From positions 67,244 through 131,243 of the forward strand of contig CAZAEK010000006.1 in assembly GCA_964484125.1 (NCBI GenBank): a DNA stretch of 64,000 nt, given 5' to 3'. A program made the translations under genes and the position numbers. Each line of letters opens with the position of its first letter. Position 1 is the first letter of the stretch. Positions 1 to 9,349 of the stretch are shown here, one piece after another. The notes below the pieces were generated by a model. The model was not told the DNA's origin, made no database searches, and saw nothing but the letters and a program-made list of their open reading frames with translations. The stretch comes from DSSM01 sp964484125 (GTDB taxonomy: Bacteria; Bacteroidota; Ignavibacteria; Tepidaquicellales; Tepidaquicellaceae).

Positions 1-1799
1 TGAATATCCATCATAATTAAATCTATGTCCGGTTCGTTTTTTGTAATCTCAACAGCATCAAACCCGTTTTCAGCTCTTAAAATCTTAATACCTGATTTTT
101 TAAGAATAGTCCTGATAAATAGGAAATTATTGAAATCATCTTCAACTACCAATATCTTTTTGTTACTCCAGTTCCAGCCTTCAGGTTCATTGATAATTTT
201 TTTAGCTTCCTGGTTAACAAAGCTAACTTTGTTGTAAGGTAGTCTGAAAATAAATTTTGCACCTTCCTTTTCATTTTCTGAAAGCATAATATCGCCACCC
301 ATTAACTCAACTAAAGCTTTACATATTGAGAGTCCAAGACCTGTTCCACCATAAATTCTTGAGTGTGAATCATCTGCCTGTCTGAATCTTTCGAAAATAA
401 TATTCATACTTTCTTTTGGAACTCCAATACCTGTATCTTTTACATAGAATTCAAGATAATTGTCTATAAGTCTATATCCGAACTCAATATATCCCTGATG
501 TGTGAATTTTAATGCATTGCTTAAAAGATTGTTCAGAATTTGTTTAAGCCGGAATGAGTCAATCTTAACATCGCTTTCAGCATCTTTAATACCGGGTTTA
601 AACCTGAATTCAATGTTGTCTTTGCCTGAATCTTTCTTAATAGACTGGAAAAAGGCATATACTTCATTAAGCAATGAATTTATATTACATTCAGTTTCGA
701 TTAATTCAATCTGCCCGGCTTCTATTTTTGAGAGGTCAATTATATCATTAATCAGGTTAAGTAGCTGTCTCCCGCTGCTGTTAATTATATCAAGAAACTC
801 TCTTCGCTGACCTTCAGTAATACTCTCATCTTTTAGCAATTCGGCAAATCCGAGTATTCCGTTAAGTGGAGTCCTGATTTCGTGTGACATATTTGCCAGG
901 AAAGCGGATTTTAATCTGTCAGATTCTTCCGCCTTTATCTTTGCTTCTTTAAGTTGGTCTAAATATTTTTTGCGGTCAGTTATATCAGAGATGACATCAA
1001 TAATTTTAGATGGATTACCTTTTTCGTCATAGATTAACTTAGCTCTTATCTCTCCATAGAAAAATGAACCGTCTTTTCTTTTAAATTTTATTTGGGCATT
1101 ATTAATATAACCTTTTTGAATAAGTTCCTGTGAAAGTGCTTTAGCTTTTTCAATCTCTGATTCATCAATCAGGTCATAGACACTTTTCTTCAAAAGTTCT
1201 TCCTGATTTTCATAGCCGAATAAAGCAACTTTCTGGTCGTTGATGAATATTAAATTCCCATCTAAATCTCCGAGCGAAATACCTTCCGGAGATGTTTCTA
1301 CTAAACTTCTATATAGATTTTCACTTTGTTTTAATGCTTTTTCTGCTTTTTTCCTTTCAGTAATATCATTGCAGATTACAAGTATTCCTTTAGTGCCATC
1401 CGGAAGATAAAAACTTGTTTCCCGTAATTCCATAAAGACTTCTGAACCGTCTTTTTTAATATTTGTTACAATGCTGTATAGTACATTTCCGGCGAGAATA
1501 AAATTAATTCTCTTCTGAATTTCACTGCGGTACTCTTCCGGTACTATTATACTGATATTACGACCGAGCAATTCTTCCCTTTTGTAACCGATAATTTTAC
1601 AAAATTCCGGATTCATATCGAGAATATTTCCGTTATTATCCTCAATTAAAATACCGGTTGGGGATAGCTCGAAGAGTAGTCTGTATTGATATACTGATTC
1701 TTTTATCAATTCTTCGTTTGTTTTATTTCTCCCTGCAACATTTTTCCCTTCGGAATCTCCTCTGTTGAGATCTTCTGATTTGCCGGGAATTTTGTTCAT
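1..1799 (-). CDS. Hybrid sensor histidine kinase, C-terminus cut by window edge
   Basis: Reading the minus strand from an ATG at 1799 gives 599 codons with no stop before the window edge. In order I see two PAS domains (about residues 35-150 and 165-280, each ending in a DITER/DITDR-type motif), a histidine kinase core with the H-box SHEIRTPLNG near residue 305, an ATPase domain with N-box NNLLSNALKF and the boxes DTGIGV and GGTGLGLSI, and the start of a receiver domain (ILVVEDD near residue 550). The sequence stops within IDLIMMDIQ, at the expected phospho-acceptor aspartate. No transmembrane segment is visible, so it is probably a cytoplasmic sensor. It follows the DUF971 gene by only 4 bases and may be its cotranscribed neighbour. 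The signal and any partner regulator are unknown. Confidence 0.93.
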   Translation of the reverse strand, partial: MNKIPGKSEDLNRGDSEGKNVAGRNKTNEELIKESVYQYRLLFELSPTGILIEDNNGNILDMNPEFCKIIGYKREELLGRNISIIVPEEYRSEIQKRINFILAGNVLYSIVTNIKKDGSEVFMELRETSFYLPDGTKGILVICNDITERKKAEKALKQSENLYRSLVETSPEGISLGDLDGNLIFINDQKVALFGYENQEELLKKSVYDLIDESEIEKAKALSQELIQKGYINNAQIKFKRKDGSFFYGEIRAKLIYDEKGNPSKIIDVISDITDRKKYLDQLKEAKIKAEESDRLKSAFLANMSHEIRTPLNGILGFAELLKDESITEGQRREFLDIINSSGRQLLNLINDIIDLSKIEAGQIELIETECNINSLLNEVYAFFQSIKKDSGKDNIEFRFKPGIKDAESDVKIDSFRLKQILNNLLSNALKFTHQGYIEFGYRLIDNYLEFYVKDTGIGVPKESMNIIFERFRQADDSHSRIYGGTGLGLSICKALVELMGGDIMLSENEKEGAKFIFRLPYNKVSFVNQEAKKIINEPEGWNWSNKKILVVEDDFNNFLFIRTILKKSGIKILRAENGFDAVEITKNEPDIDLIMMDI

Positions 1800-1803
1800 T
1801 TAT

Positions 1804-2121
1804 TTATTTTTTGTTTTCACCTATCTGTCTCAAAACGTCCCAGGAATATATTCCTGAATTATGCCCGTCTTTCCATTGGATTTGTATGGCATAATTACCG
1901 ACTGATTCAATTTTTTCTATCTCATAGAAACCAGCAGCTTTAAAAGGTGATTTAATTGGAATATAATTGTTTAAAATGACGGATTCTCCCTTACAGTCAG
2001 CACACGGACACATATCTCTTAACTTCTTTAATGTGATTTCATCAATACGGTTATCGTTCCAGCTCACTGTTAATTTTCCGTCCTGTGTTTTTTTTATTTG
2101 TGTCGGATAAAAGTTTTGCAT
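1804..2121 (-). CDS. DUF971 (GBBH-like N-terminal domain) protein
   Basis: A 105-residue protein. The central stretch KKLRDMCPCADCKGE and the later WKDGHNSGIYSWDVL match the DUF971 / gamma-butyrobetaine-hydroxylase-like N-terminal domain, which occurs alone in many bacteria or fused to Mrp/ApbC-type ATPases. The cysteines in CPCADC resemble a metal-binding site. The length is normal for the stand-alone form. It lies 38 bases downstream of aat and immediately upstream of the sensor kinase. The molecular function of stand-alone DUF971 proteins is not settled; an iron-sulfur or metal role is only an inference from the cysteines and from known fusions. Confidence 0.85.
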   Translation of the reverse strand: MQNFYPTQIKKTQDGKLTVSWNDNRIDEITLKKLRDMCPCADCKGESVILNNYIPIKSPFKAAGFYEIEKIESVGNYAIQIQWKDGHNSGIYSWDVLRQIGENKK

Positions 2122-2159
2122 ATCTGAAAATACACAAATTTAAATTAAGTAAAAGTGTA

Positions 2160-2762
2160 TTAAGACAAAGCATTTTTCAATAAATCGGAATATTCATCTG
2201 AGGAAATTTCAATTGCTCCGAATGATTTAAAAAGAGGGGTAATCATTTGTATATCAAACAGCTTAAAATTATTTTTTGTTAAAAATTTGTAAAGATAAAC
2301 CACACAGACTTTAGAGGCATCTGGTTTAATGGTAAACATTGACTCTCCGAAAAAAGCTTTCTTTATGGAAACCCCATATAGACCTCCTGCAAGTTTCCCG
2401 TCTGAAAATGCTTCAACACTGTGAGCAAACCCCATTTTATGAATTTTTAAATAAAGGTCTATTATAGTGTTGTTTATCCATGTACTTTTCCTGTTTGCAC
2501 AGTTGCGGATAACATCTTCAAAGCAGGTATTAACCTTTATTTCGTAAATATTTTTATTGATTGTTCTTCTCAGAGAACGTGAGACTTTTAGTTCCCTTAA
2601 GGAATTGTTTAAAGGAATGACTCCTCTCGGATTGGCATAAATCCATTCAATTTCAGAATCGCTTTCATTTACACCCATAGGAAAAATTCCAACAGTATAT
2701 CCGTACAAAACGTGTTCCGGTTTTACTTCTCCTCTTATATCGGTGTTTATCCTGTAAAACAT
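2160..2762 (-). CDS. aat: Leucyl/phenylalanyl-tRNA--protein transferase
   Basis: A 200-residue protein of the L/F-transferase family. It moves Leu or Phe from a charged tRNA to the N-terminus of proteins bearing Arg or Lys, marking them for ClpS/ClpAP degradation (N-degron pathway). The N-terminal YGYTVGIFPMG, the WIYANPRGVIPL segment and the central HSVEAFSDGKLAGGLYGVSI followed by FFGESMF are family signatures. The length is in the normal range. It sits 13 bases downstream of a YD-like exported protein gene in a minus-strand run that begins with meaB; no functional link with meaB is evident. Confidence 0.95.
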   Translation of the reverse strand: MFYRINTDIRGEVKPEHVLYGYTVGIFPMGVNESDSEIEWIYANPRGVIPLNNSLRELKVSRSLRRTINKNIYEIKVNTCFEDVIRNCANRKSTWINNTIIDLYLKIHKMGFAHSVEAFSDGKLAGGLYGVSIKKAFFGESMFTIKPDASKVCVVYLYKFLTKNNFKLFDIQMITPLFKSFGAIEISSDEYSDLLKNALS

Positions 2763-2774
2763 TAAAGCTACTGC

Positions 2775-3710
2775 TTAGAAAAATTCATATTTATAAACAT
2801 AACGTATTATTAATTCTGAGCCGCCCTGTGCGAAAATATCACGGCTTTGTATCAACCCTTTCAGGTCATAATTCAGAATTTCTTTTTCCATAATATTGCC
2901 ACTCATATCTGTTTTTATAATTGAAGTCGGCTTTGAATACACATTGTATTTATATTCCGTTTTAAAAGCAGGTCTGTATTCCGGATCGAATTCTATTATA
3001 GAAGAGATATTACCTGTACCGTCGTATTCGTAATCATATTTTGCGAGATATCTTCTGTCTGATGCAGCTATTGTTAGTTCTCTTACAAGTTTTTTATTAT
3101 TATAACGGAATATGAAAATTCTGCCCCCATCATATTTCTGATGAATTTCCTTAGGGAGTTCATCATCATATATGTTTTTATAATTCATTGAATCAATCAG
3201 AGTTTTGCCGGCATCATAAATATAAATAACAACCGGATAATTTCTTGAATCATAAAAATACTCAAAATATTTCAAAGATTTTTTCAGAGAATCAAATTCT
3301 TTCCTTTTTATTAATCTTTTCTCAATATCGTATTCAGAAGATATTATAGTATTTGTATAACCTATAGATCTTTTTTCTGTCAGGTTGCAATTTTCATCGA
3401 AAATATATGTCTCTTTTTTTATCAGTGTTTCTGTCCCCGGTTCAAATGTTTCGTTATAAACCGGAGCACCTTTATCATCAAATAGAGTGAATTCAGATAT
3501 ACCTTTTTTCCCTTTGTTTACACCTGAGAGAAATTCGTATTCAGCGGTAAGAGATTTAACCTTCAGGTTTTTATTTCTTGCCTTATCTCTCACGAGGTTG
3601 ATTTTCTCTTTTTCTGATGGAACGCCGTAATAAATATTTTCGAATTGCGGAAAAGCCGCATTTGATAAAAGGAGATAAAAAATAGTAAAAATTACAGAAT
3701 ATTTTTTCAT
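2775..3710 (-). CDS. Exported protein with YD-like repeats
   Basis: 311 residues with a Sec-type signal peptide (KKYSVIFTIFYLLLSNAAF). The mature part is a succession of short Tyr/Asp-rich strands such as YDIEKRLIKRKEFD, YDGTGNISSIIEFD and YNVYSKPTSIIKTD, spaced like the YD repeats of RHS/wall-associated proteins, though diverged. This suggests an extended beta-sheet protein in the periplasm or on the outer membrane. No lipobox and no T9SS sorting domain are visible. Its ATG overlaps the end of meaB by 4 bases (ATGA), so the two are translationally coupled. I cannot assign a function. Confidence 0.7.
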   Translation of the reverse strand: MKKYSVIFTIFYLLLSNAAFPQFENIYYGVPSEKEKINLVRDKARNKNLKVKSLTAEYEFLSGVNKGKKGISEFTLFDDKGAPVYNETFEPGTETLIKKETYIFDENCNLTEKRSIGYTNTIISSEYDIEKRLIKRKEFDSLKKSLKYFEYFYDSRNYPVVIYIYDAGKTLIDSMNYKNIYDDELPKEIHQKYDGGRIFIFRYNNKKLVRELTIAASDRRYLAKYDYEYDGTGNISSIIEFDPEYRPAFKTEYKYNVYSKPTSIIKTDMSGNIMEKEILNYDLKGLIQSRDIFAQGGSELIIRYVYKYEFF

Positions 3711-4813
3711 GAAAAGTTAATTTTCTTTATAAGAATTTCAGCGGCTGTAGTGGGGAGAATACTGCCATTTAAAACTGAGTTTTTAACATTTGAAATTTCT
3801 TTTTGTATATTTCGGTTTCCGTAGAAACTCTCTTTAAGGTATTCGTTCACGATATTAAATACCCATTCGAGTGCCTGACTTTTCCTTCTCTCTTCGAATA
3901 CTCCTGATGCCTTTGTAGTCTCAGTAAATTTATTTATCATTTCCCAGATTTCTCTTACGCCTTCGCCTGTAATTGCTGAGCAAATACCGGTCTGTGATAT
4001 CCACCCTTCAGTTGCCGGCGTAAGATATTTCAAAGCCATTTCAAATTCTGTTTTAGCAGAAAGAGCCCTTATTTTATTGTTTCCATCTGCTTTATTGATG
4101 TAAATCGCATCCGCAAGTTCGATAACTCCTTTTTTTATGCCCTGTAATTCATCTCCGGCACCTGCAATCATAAGCAGTAAGAAAAAATCCACCATTGAGC
4201 GAACTGTAGTTTCGCTTTGACCAACTCCGACAGTTTCAACAAGAATAACATCATATCCTGCGGCTTCGCATACCATAATCGTTTCCTTGCTTTTCCTTGC
4301 AACTCCTCCGAGATATCCTCCGGAAGGGGAGGGACGGATAAAGCAATTTTCTTCTCGTGAGAGTTTTTCCATCCTTGTTTTATCGCCGAGAATACTGCCT
4401 TTTGTAACTGTACTGCTCGGATCAATTGCAAGAACGGCAACCTTATGACCTAAAGAAATCAGATACATTCCAAGGGCTTCAATCAAAGTGCTTTTGCCTG
4501 CGCCCGGGAAACCGGTAATACCGATACGCACAGACTTCCCGCAATAAGGAAGCAGCTCATTGAGAACTTCTGAAATAATTTCCCTGTGTTGCGGGGAATT
4601 CGATTCAACAAGTGTAATAGCTCTTGCAAGTATAGTAATATCATTATTTAAAACACCTTTGATATAATCATCTTTTGAAAGAGCTCTTCTTTTCTTGAAA
4701 GGAGATACCGGAACTGAATCAGATTTAGAAACACCCTCAACTACGTTAACAGCAAATTCTTTACCTGCATTTTCCGGAGCCCAGTCAGGTTTATGTGTTT
4801 TATTTTTTCTCAT
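3707..4813 (-). CDS. meaB: Methylmalonyl-CoA mutase-associated GTPase MeaB
   Basis: A 368-residue G3E-family P-loop GTPase (MeaB/ArgK group) that guards loading and repair of the B12 cofactor on methylmalonyl-CoA mutase. Visible motifs are Walker A GFPGAGKST near residue 103, VLAIDPSS, the switch segment VETVGVGQSE and the base-specificity motif NKADG. The first 45 residues are a polar extension not typical of the shortest homologues. Both mutase subunit genes lie about 2.3 kb away on the same strand, separated by a plus-strand cytochrome gene, so MeaB is close to its client but not in the same transcript. It overlaps the downstream exported-protein gene by 4 bases. Confidence 0.94.
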   Translation of the reverse strand: MRKNKTHKPDWAPENAGKEFAVNVVEGVSKSDSVPVSPFKKRRALSKDDYIKGVLNNDITILARAITLVESNSPQHREIISEVLNELLPYCGKSVRIGITGFPGAGKSTLIEALGMYLISLGHKVAVLAIDPSSTVTKGSILGDKTRMEKLSREENCFIRPSPSGGYLGGVARKSKETIMVCEAAGYDVILVETVGVGQSETTVRSMVDFFLLLMIAGAGDELQGIKKGVIELADAIYINKADGNNKIRALSAKTEFEMALKYLTPATEGWISQTGICSAITGEGVREIWEMINKFTETTKASGVFEERRKSQALEWVFNIVNEYLKESFYGNRNIQKEISNVKNSVLNGSILPTTAAEILIKKINFS

Positions 4814-4888
4814 TTAAAAATGCGGCTTACTAAATAACAAATTAGTAAAATCGGCATTAGTAAAAAAGTTATAAAAAGAATTATAAAA

Positions 4889-5446
4889 TTACTTACATTC
4901 AGCAATTCGTTTGTAAAGTTCTTTGACGAAATCAATTGCAAATGATTTTTTCTCCCTGACAATAGATAAAGGCATTGAAAGCCGCACTTTGACAAAATGG
5001 TTCTTCACTGCAGCGTTAAAATAAAAAGAGCCATAAGATGTACCCTTAATTGTATATTCCAAATAAGCATTAATAACTTTTATATCATTATTAATAATAA
5101 TGGCTGAATCTTTTTGTGGAGGAACAACATCGCTATAGATACCTTTAGAAACAATATTTTTAATTTCTGAACAAAAGTCTTTATAATCTTTCTCAATATC
5201 AGTAATATCAACAGATGAAAGACCGGCGCTGTAAATAAATAAAGTTGCATGTAACTTATCAGAATCATAGTCAGCATAAGTACCGTAACCGCTATATTTT
5301 TCTTCGAGGTCAATAATATCACTTCTTTCCCAGTTGTTAAAGGAATCCGGGTAACTCAAACCGGAATATTTATCTTTTGTGCATTGGGAATTGGCATACA
5401 AAGGAATAATTAAAAACGCAAACAGAACTAAAATTAACTTCCGCAT
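4889..5446 (-). CDS. Small exported protein of unknown function
   Basis: 185 residues with a signal peptide (RKLILVLFAFLIIPLYANS, cleavage likely near QC). The mature part has three cysteines (near each end of the chain and in the middle) and a mixed alpha/beta pattern: GYGTYADYDSDKLHATLFIY, then GTSYGSFYFNAAVKNHFVKVRL. The last part resembles the strand layout of PsbP/DUF1795-like secreted proteins, but this is weak. It lies 75 bases upstream of meaB on the same strand and faces away from the cytochrome gene across a 210-bp A+T-rich spacer. I do not recognise the family. Confidence 0.65.
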   Translation of the reverse strand: MRKLILVLFAFLIIPLYANSQCTKDKYSGLSYPDSFNNWERSDIIDLEEKYSGYGTYADYDSDKLHATLFIYSAGLSSVDITDIEKDYKDFCSEIKNIVSKGIYSDVVPPQKDSAIIINNDIKVINAYLEYTIKGTSYGSFYFNAAVKNHFVKVRLSMPLSIVREKKSFAIDFVKELYKRIAECK

Positions 5447-5656
5447 AGAATAATTATTAAATTATTAAAATATAAATTATATTATTTTTTTTAAAAAATA
5501 AACATTTAATGACAAAGTAATTGCTGAATTATGTATTTGATTTTAATTATAAGAATATTTAGGTTTGAATAAAAAAAATTTAAAGTTGGTGGTTAAATAC
5601 TTCCATAGTAAAAAATTTATAATATATTTTTACAAAAAAAATAATTCTTAAAATTT
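5447..5656. promoter_or_regulatory. A+T-rich divergent promoter region
   Basis: A 210-bp spacer between the divergent small exported protein and octaheme cytochrome genes, almost entirely A and T with runs of up to eight T followed by A. It must carry both promoters. I could not pick a convincing -33/-7 pair or an operator, and no Shine-Dalgarno sequence precedes the cytochrome ATG. Confidence 0.4.
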
Positions 5657-7126
5657 ATGAAAACAAAAGTATTAAACGGGTTTTCAGCTTTAGTAATTTT
5701 AATGCTGATTTACGGATTTAACAAATTTGAAGATGCACCGCTCAGCGAAGAGACTAAAGAGTGTCTTGAGTGTCATAAATCAGTAACTCCCGGAATAGTA
5801 GCTGACTGGCAGTTAAGTTTGCATTCAAAAACTACCCCTACAGTTGCAAACTCAAAACCGGAACTTCAGCGCAGAATTTCTTCAGTAAATATTCCCGGTA
5901 TGTATTCCGGTGTTGCAGTCGGCTGTTATGAATGTCACAGTTTGAATCCGGGAAATCACAAAGATAATTTTGAGCATTTCGGTCAGAAGATAAATATAGT
6001 AGTTTCGCCGAATGACTGTGCGACCTGCCACGAAACAGAAGTAAATCAATATCAGGATTCAAAGAAAGGATATGCCCTGGATATATTGAGGAAAAATCCT
6101 GTTTTTTATATGATGGTTAAGACATATACTGATATTAAAACGCTTGACAAAAATAATAACCTGCAATATCATTCATCTGAGTCAGCTATAAAGCAAAGCT
6201 GTTACGCCTGTCATGGAACTGAAGTTACAGTAGCCGGATTGAAAAAACTGGAAACTGATTTGGGAGAAATAGAAGTACCTGTATTAAAGAACTGGCCTAA
6301 TGTCGGAGTCGGCAGGATAAATCCTGACGGAAGCCGTGGTGCATGTACTTCATGTCATCCTCGCCACAGCTTTGCAATAGAAATAGCCCGAAAACCATCA
6401 ACATGCGGACAGTGTCATTTAGAACCTGATGTACCTGCATATAATGTTTACAAAGAGAGCAAACACGGAACGATATATGAAAACTTTGAAAGCAAGATGA
6501 ATTTTTCAAACGTGCCCTGGGTTGTAGGTAAAGATTACACTGCTCCTACGTGTGCAACATGCCATAACAGTCTGATAACAGATCCTGAAAATAATATTAT
6601 TGCACAAAGAACTCATAACTTTGGAAGCCGCTTATGGGTAAGATTATTCGGATTACCTTATGCCCACAGTCAGCCAAAAACTCCAAGGACTTATGAAATA
6701 ATAAATGCAGATAAACAGAATCTGCCAGTTACATTTTCAAACATTCAGGCAAAAGATTTTCTGATAGATGAAAAGGAAATGTCAGCAAGAAAGAATATTA
6801 TGGGAAAGGTTTGTAAATCATGCCATGGGACGAGTTGGGTAAATTCTCATTTTGAAAATTTAGATAGTGCAGTTATAACAACAAATCAAATTACTAAAAC
6901 ATCAACAGAGCTGGTATCTCTGGCATGGCAAAACGAACTTGAAAATCCTACAAATCCATTTGACGAGCCAATTGAACAGGATTGGGTAAAGAGCTGGCTG
7001 TTATATTCAAATTCAATCCGTTACGCCGCTGCAATGAGCGGACCGGATTATGCAGGTTTTAAAAACGGCTGGTATGATTTGAGCAACTGCATTCAGCAAA
7101 TTTATTCAAAGGTAAATAGAAAGTAA
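5657..7126 (+). CDS. Octaheme c-type cytochrome, hydroxylamine oxidoreductase (HAO) family
   Basis: 489 residues with a short N-terminal hydrophobic signal or anchor. There are eight CXXCH heme-binding motifs at about residues 36 (CLECH), 90 (CYECH), 121 (CATCH), 182 (CYACH), 229 (CTSCH), 249 (CGQCH), 298 (CATCH) and 385 (CKSCH). The segments CHKSVTPGIVADW, CHPRHSFAIEIARKP and PAYNVYKESKHGTIYE match the HAO family, not NrfA or octaheme tetrathionate reductase. All motifs end in His, so there is no CXXCK site as in octaheme nitrite reductase. The tail SIRYAAAMSGPDYAGFKNGWYDL resembles the reductive epsilon-HAO type, suggesting periplasmic nitrite/hydroxylamine reduction rather than oxidation; this is inference. 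No NrfH-like quinol dehydrogenase gene adjoins it, so its electron partner is unknown. Confidence 0.9.
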   Translation: MKTKVLNGFSALVILMLIYGFNKFEDAPLSEETKECLECHKSVTPGIVADWQLSLHSKTTPTVANSKPELQRRISSVNIPGMYSGVAVGCYECHSLNPGNHKDNFEHFGQKINIVVSPNDCATCHETEVNQYQDSKKGYALDILRKNPVFYMMVKTYTDIKTLDKNNNLQYHSSESAIKQSCYACHGTEVTVAGLKKLETDLGEIEVPVLKNWPNVGVGRINPDGSRGACTSCHPRHSFAIEIARKPSTCGQCHLEPDVPAYNVYKESKHGTIYENFESKMNFSNVPWVVGKDYTAPTCATCHNSLITDPENNIIAQRTHNFGSRLWVRLFGLPYAHSQPKTPRTYEIINADKQNLPVTFSNIQAKDFLIDEKEMSARKNIMGKVCKSCHGTSWVNSHFENLDSAVITTNQITKTSTELVSLAWQNELENPTNPFDEPIEQDWVKSWLLYSNSIRYAAAMSGPDYAGFKNGWYDLSNCIQQIYSKVNRK

Positions 7127-7142
7127 AATTCGTTAAAAGTAT

Positions 7143-9320
7143 TTACCCGAATCTCTTATTTATCTCCTCCATAATTTTTATTGCAGCATCGGGGATTTTA
7201 GTGCCAGGTCCGAATATGGCTGAGGCGCCGTGCTCATATAAGAATTCGTAATCCTGGGGTGGTATTACTCCGCCGCATATTACTATTATGTCTTCTCTGC
7301 CGAGTTTTTTTAGTTCATCTACCAGTTGAGGCAGAAGTGTTTTATGACCTGCGGCGAGTGAACTCATTCCTATACAGTGAACATCATTTTCTACGGCTTG
7401 CTTTGCGGTTTCTTCGGGAGTCTGGAATAACGGACCTACGTCAACATCAAATCCCATATCCGCATAAGCAGTTGCTACAACCTTTGCACCTCTGTCGTGT
7501 CCATCCTGTCCCATCTTCGCAATCATTATCCTCGGTCTTCTGCCTTCTTTTGCGGCAAAGTCATCTGTCATTTTTCTTGCTATTGCTACTGATTTGTCAG
7601 TGCTCATATTATATTCTGTTGAGTAAACTCCGGAAATAGTTCTTGTTACTGCCTGATATCTGCCCCATACTTTTTCAAGAGCGTATGAAATTTCTCCGAG
7701 TGTTGCTCTTGCTCTTGCGGCTTTTATTGATAGGTCAAGTAAATTTCCTTCTCCTGTTTCGGCGCATTTAGTCAGTGCATCCAGACATCTTTCGACTTCG
7801 GCATTGTCTCTGGATTTCTTAACCTCTTCAATCCGTTTTATCTGCGATTGCCTTACAGCAGTATTATCAACTTCGAGTATTTCAATCGGGTCTTCTTTAT
7901 CCAGACAGAATTTATTTACGCCTACTATGGTTTCATTACCTGAATCAATCCTTGCCTGCCTTCTCGCTGATGCTTCTTCAATTCTCATCTTTGGTATTCC
8001 TGCTTCAATAGCGGCAGTCATTCCGCCGTGTGATTCAACTTCAAGAATGTGAGACCAGCCCTTTTCAATCAGTTGCCCTGTAAGGTATTCAACTAAATAC
8101 GAACCGCCCCACGGATCAATTACTTTTGTGATATATGTTTCATCCTGAAGGTAAAGCTGTGTATTGCGTGCAATTCGTGCTGAGAAATCCGTAGGCAATG
8201 CAATTGCTTCATCAAGTGAATTTGTATGCAATGACTGTGTATGTCCGAGGGCTGCTGCCATTGCTTCGACGCATGTTCTTATTACATTATTAAACGGGTC
8301 TTGTTCTGTTAAACTCCAGCCGGAAGTCTGAGAGTGAGTTCTCAAAGCCATTGATTTCGGGTTCTTCGGATTAAACATTTTAATAATTTTTGCCCAGATA
8401 ACTCTTGCGGCACGCAGTTTTGCAATTTCCATAAAGTAATTCATTCCTTCAGCCCAGAAGAATGAAAGTCGCGGTGCGAATTCATCTACACTTAATCCTG
8501 CCTGAATTCCTGTCCTCACGTATTCGAGTCCATCTGCAAGAGTGTAAGCCATTTCAAGGTCAGCGGTTGCTCCTGCTTCCTGCATGTGATAACCTGAGAT
8601 TGAAATGCTGTTAAACTTAGGCATATTAGCGGCAGTGAATTTAAAGATATCGGCTATAATTTTCAGAGATGGTTTAGGTGGGTAGATGTATGTGTTACGA
8701 ACCATGAATTCCTTGAGAATGTCATTTTGGATGGTGCCTGTAAGTTGTTCCCATTTTACACCTTGCTCTTCTGCGGCAACGATATAGAATGCGAGGACAG
8801 GGAGAACTGCTCCGTTCATAGTCATAGAAACAGACATCTTATCAAGCGGAATTTTATCGAATAATATTTTCATATCTTCGATTGTGTCAATTGCAACTCC
8901 TGCCTTGCCTACATCTCCTACAACTCTGTGATGGTCAGAGTCATAACCTCTGTGAGTTGCAAGGTCGAATGCAACCGAAAGTCCCATTTGACCCGCGGCG
9001 AGATTTCTTCTGTAGAATGCATTGCTTTCTTCTGCGGTCGAGAATCCTGCGTATTGGCGGACTGTCCAGGGTCTCATAACAAACATAGTGCTGTATGGAC
9101 CTCTGAGAAATGGAGCAATTCCGGAGGAATATTTCGTGTGTTCGAGATTTTTTACTGATTCGGAATCATATAATGGTAAGACGTCTATCATTTCCATAGT
9201 TTTCCAAACGAGCTCATCAATACTTTTTCCTGTATCTTTTTCAAGTTTTTTTATCCACTCATTATAGCTGATGCTCTTTGCGTTTAAGTCTAAATCAAGT
9301 TTTGTGAAATCGGGTTTCAT
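7143..9320 (-). CDS. mutB: Methylmalonyl-CoA mutase large subunit
   Basis: 725 residues, the normal length of the catalytic, cobalamin-binding subunit. It interconverts (R)-methylmalonyl-CoA and succinyl-CoA by a B12 radical mechanism. The N-terminal two thirds form the substrate TIM barrel (RGPYSTMFVMRPWTVRQYAG, the DLATHRGYDSD segment and RTHSQTSGWSLTEQDPFNN). The C-terminal B12 domain carries the base-off motif GQDGHDRG near residue 605, followed by VVATAYADMGFDVDVGPLFQ. The small subunit gene lies 29 bases upstream, so the two form an operon. The gene converges on the cytochrome gene with a 16-base spacer. Confidence 0.97.
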   Translation of the reverse strand: MKPDFTKLDLDLNAKSISYNEWIKKLEKDTGKSIDELVWKTMEMIDVLPLYDSESVKNLEHTKYSSGIAPFLRGPYSTMFVMRPWTVRQYAGFSTAEESNAFYRRNLAAGQMGLSVAFDLATHRGYDSDHHRVVGDVGKAGVAIDTIEDMKILFDKIPLDKMSVSMTMNGAVLPVLAFYIVAAEEQGVKWEQLTGTIQNDILKEFMVRNTYIYPPKPSLKIIADIFKFTAANMPKFNSISISGYHMQEAGATADLEMAYTLADGLEYVRTGIQAGLSVDEFAPRLSFFWAEGMNYFMEIAKLRAARVIWAKIIKMFNPKNPKSMALRTHSQTSGWSLTEQDPFNNVIRTCVEAMAAALGHTQSLHTNSLDEAIALPTDFSARIARNTQLYLQDETYITKVIDPWGGSYLVEYLTGQLIEKGWSHILEVESHGGMTAAIEAGIPKMRIEEASARRQARIDSGNETIVGVNKFCLDKEDPIEILEVDNTAVRQSQIKRIEEVKKSRDNAEVERCLDALTKCAETGEGNLLDLSIKAARARATLGEISYALEKVWGRYQAVTRTISGVYSTEYNMSTDKSVAIARKMTDDFAAKEGRRPRIMIAKMGQDGHDRGAKVVATAYADMGFDVDVGPLFQTPEETAKQAVENDVHCIGMSSLAAGHKTLLPQLVDELKKLGREDIIVICGGVIPPQDYEFLYEHGASAIFGPGTKIPDAAIKIMEEINKRFG

Positions 9321-9349
9321 ATAATTAAATTTTTTATTTTCCGGTTTAT

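Noticed and set aside
4810..4995. 61-codon minus-strand frame overlapping meaB start and the small exported protein
   Set aside because: It overlaps the exported protein in another frame and has no homologue-like pattern.
7259..7639. 126-codon plus-strand frame inside mutB, and other long frames opposite mutA and the kinases
   Set aside because: They lie antisense to strongly conserved genes, where such frames arise from codon bias.
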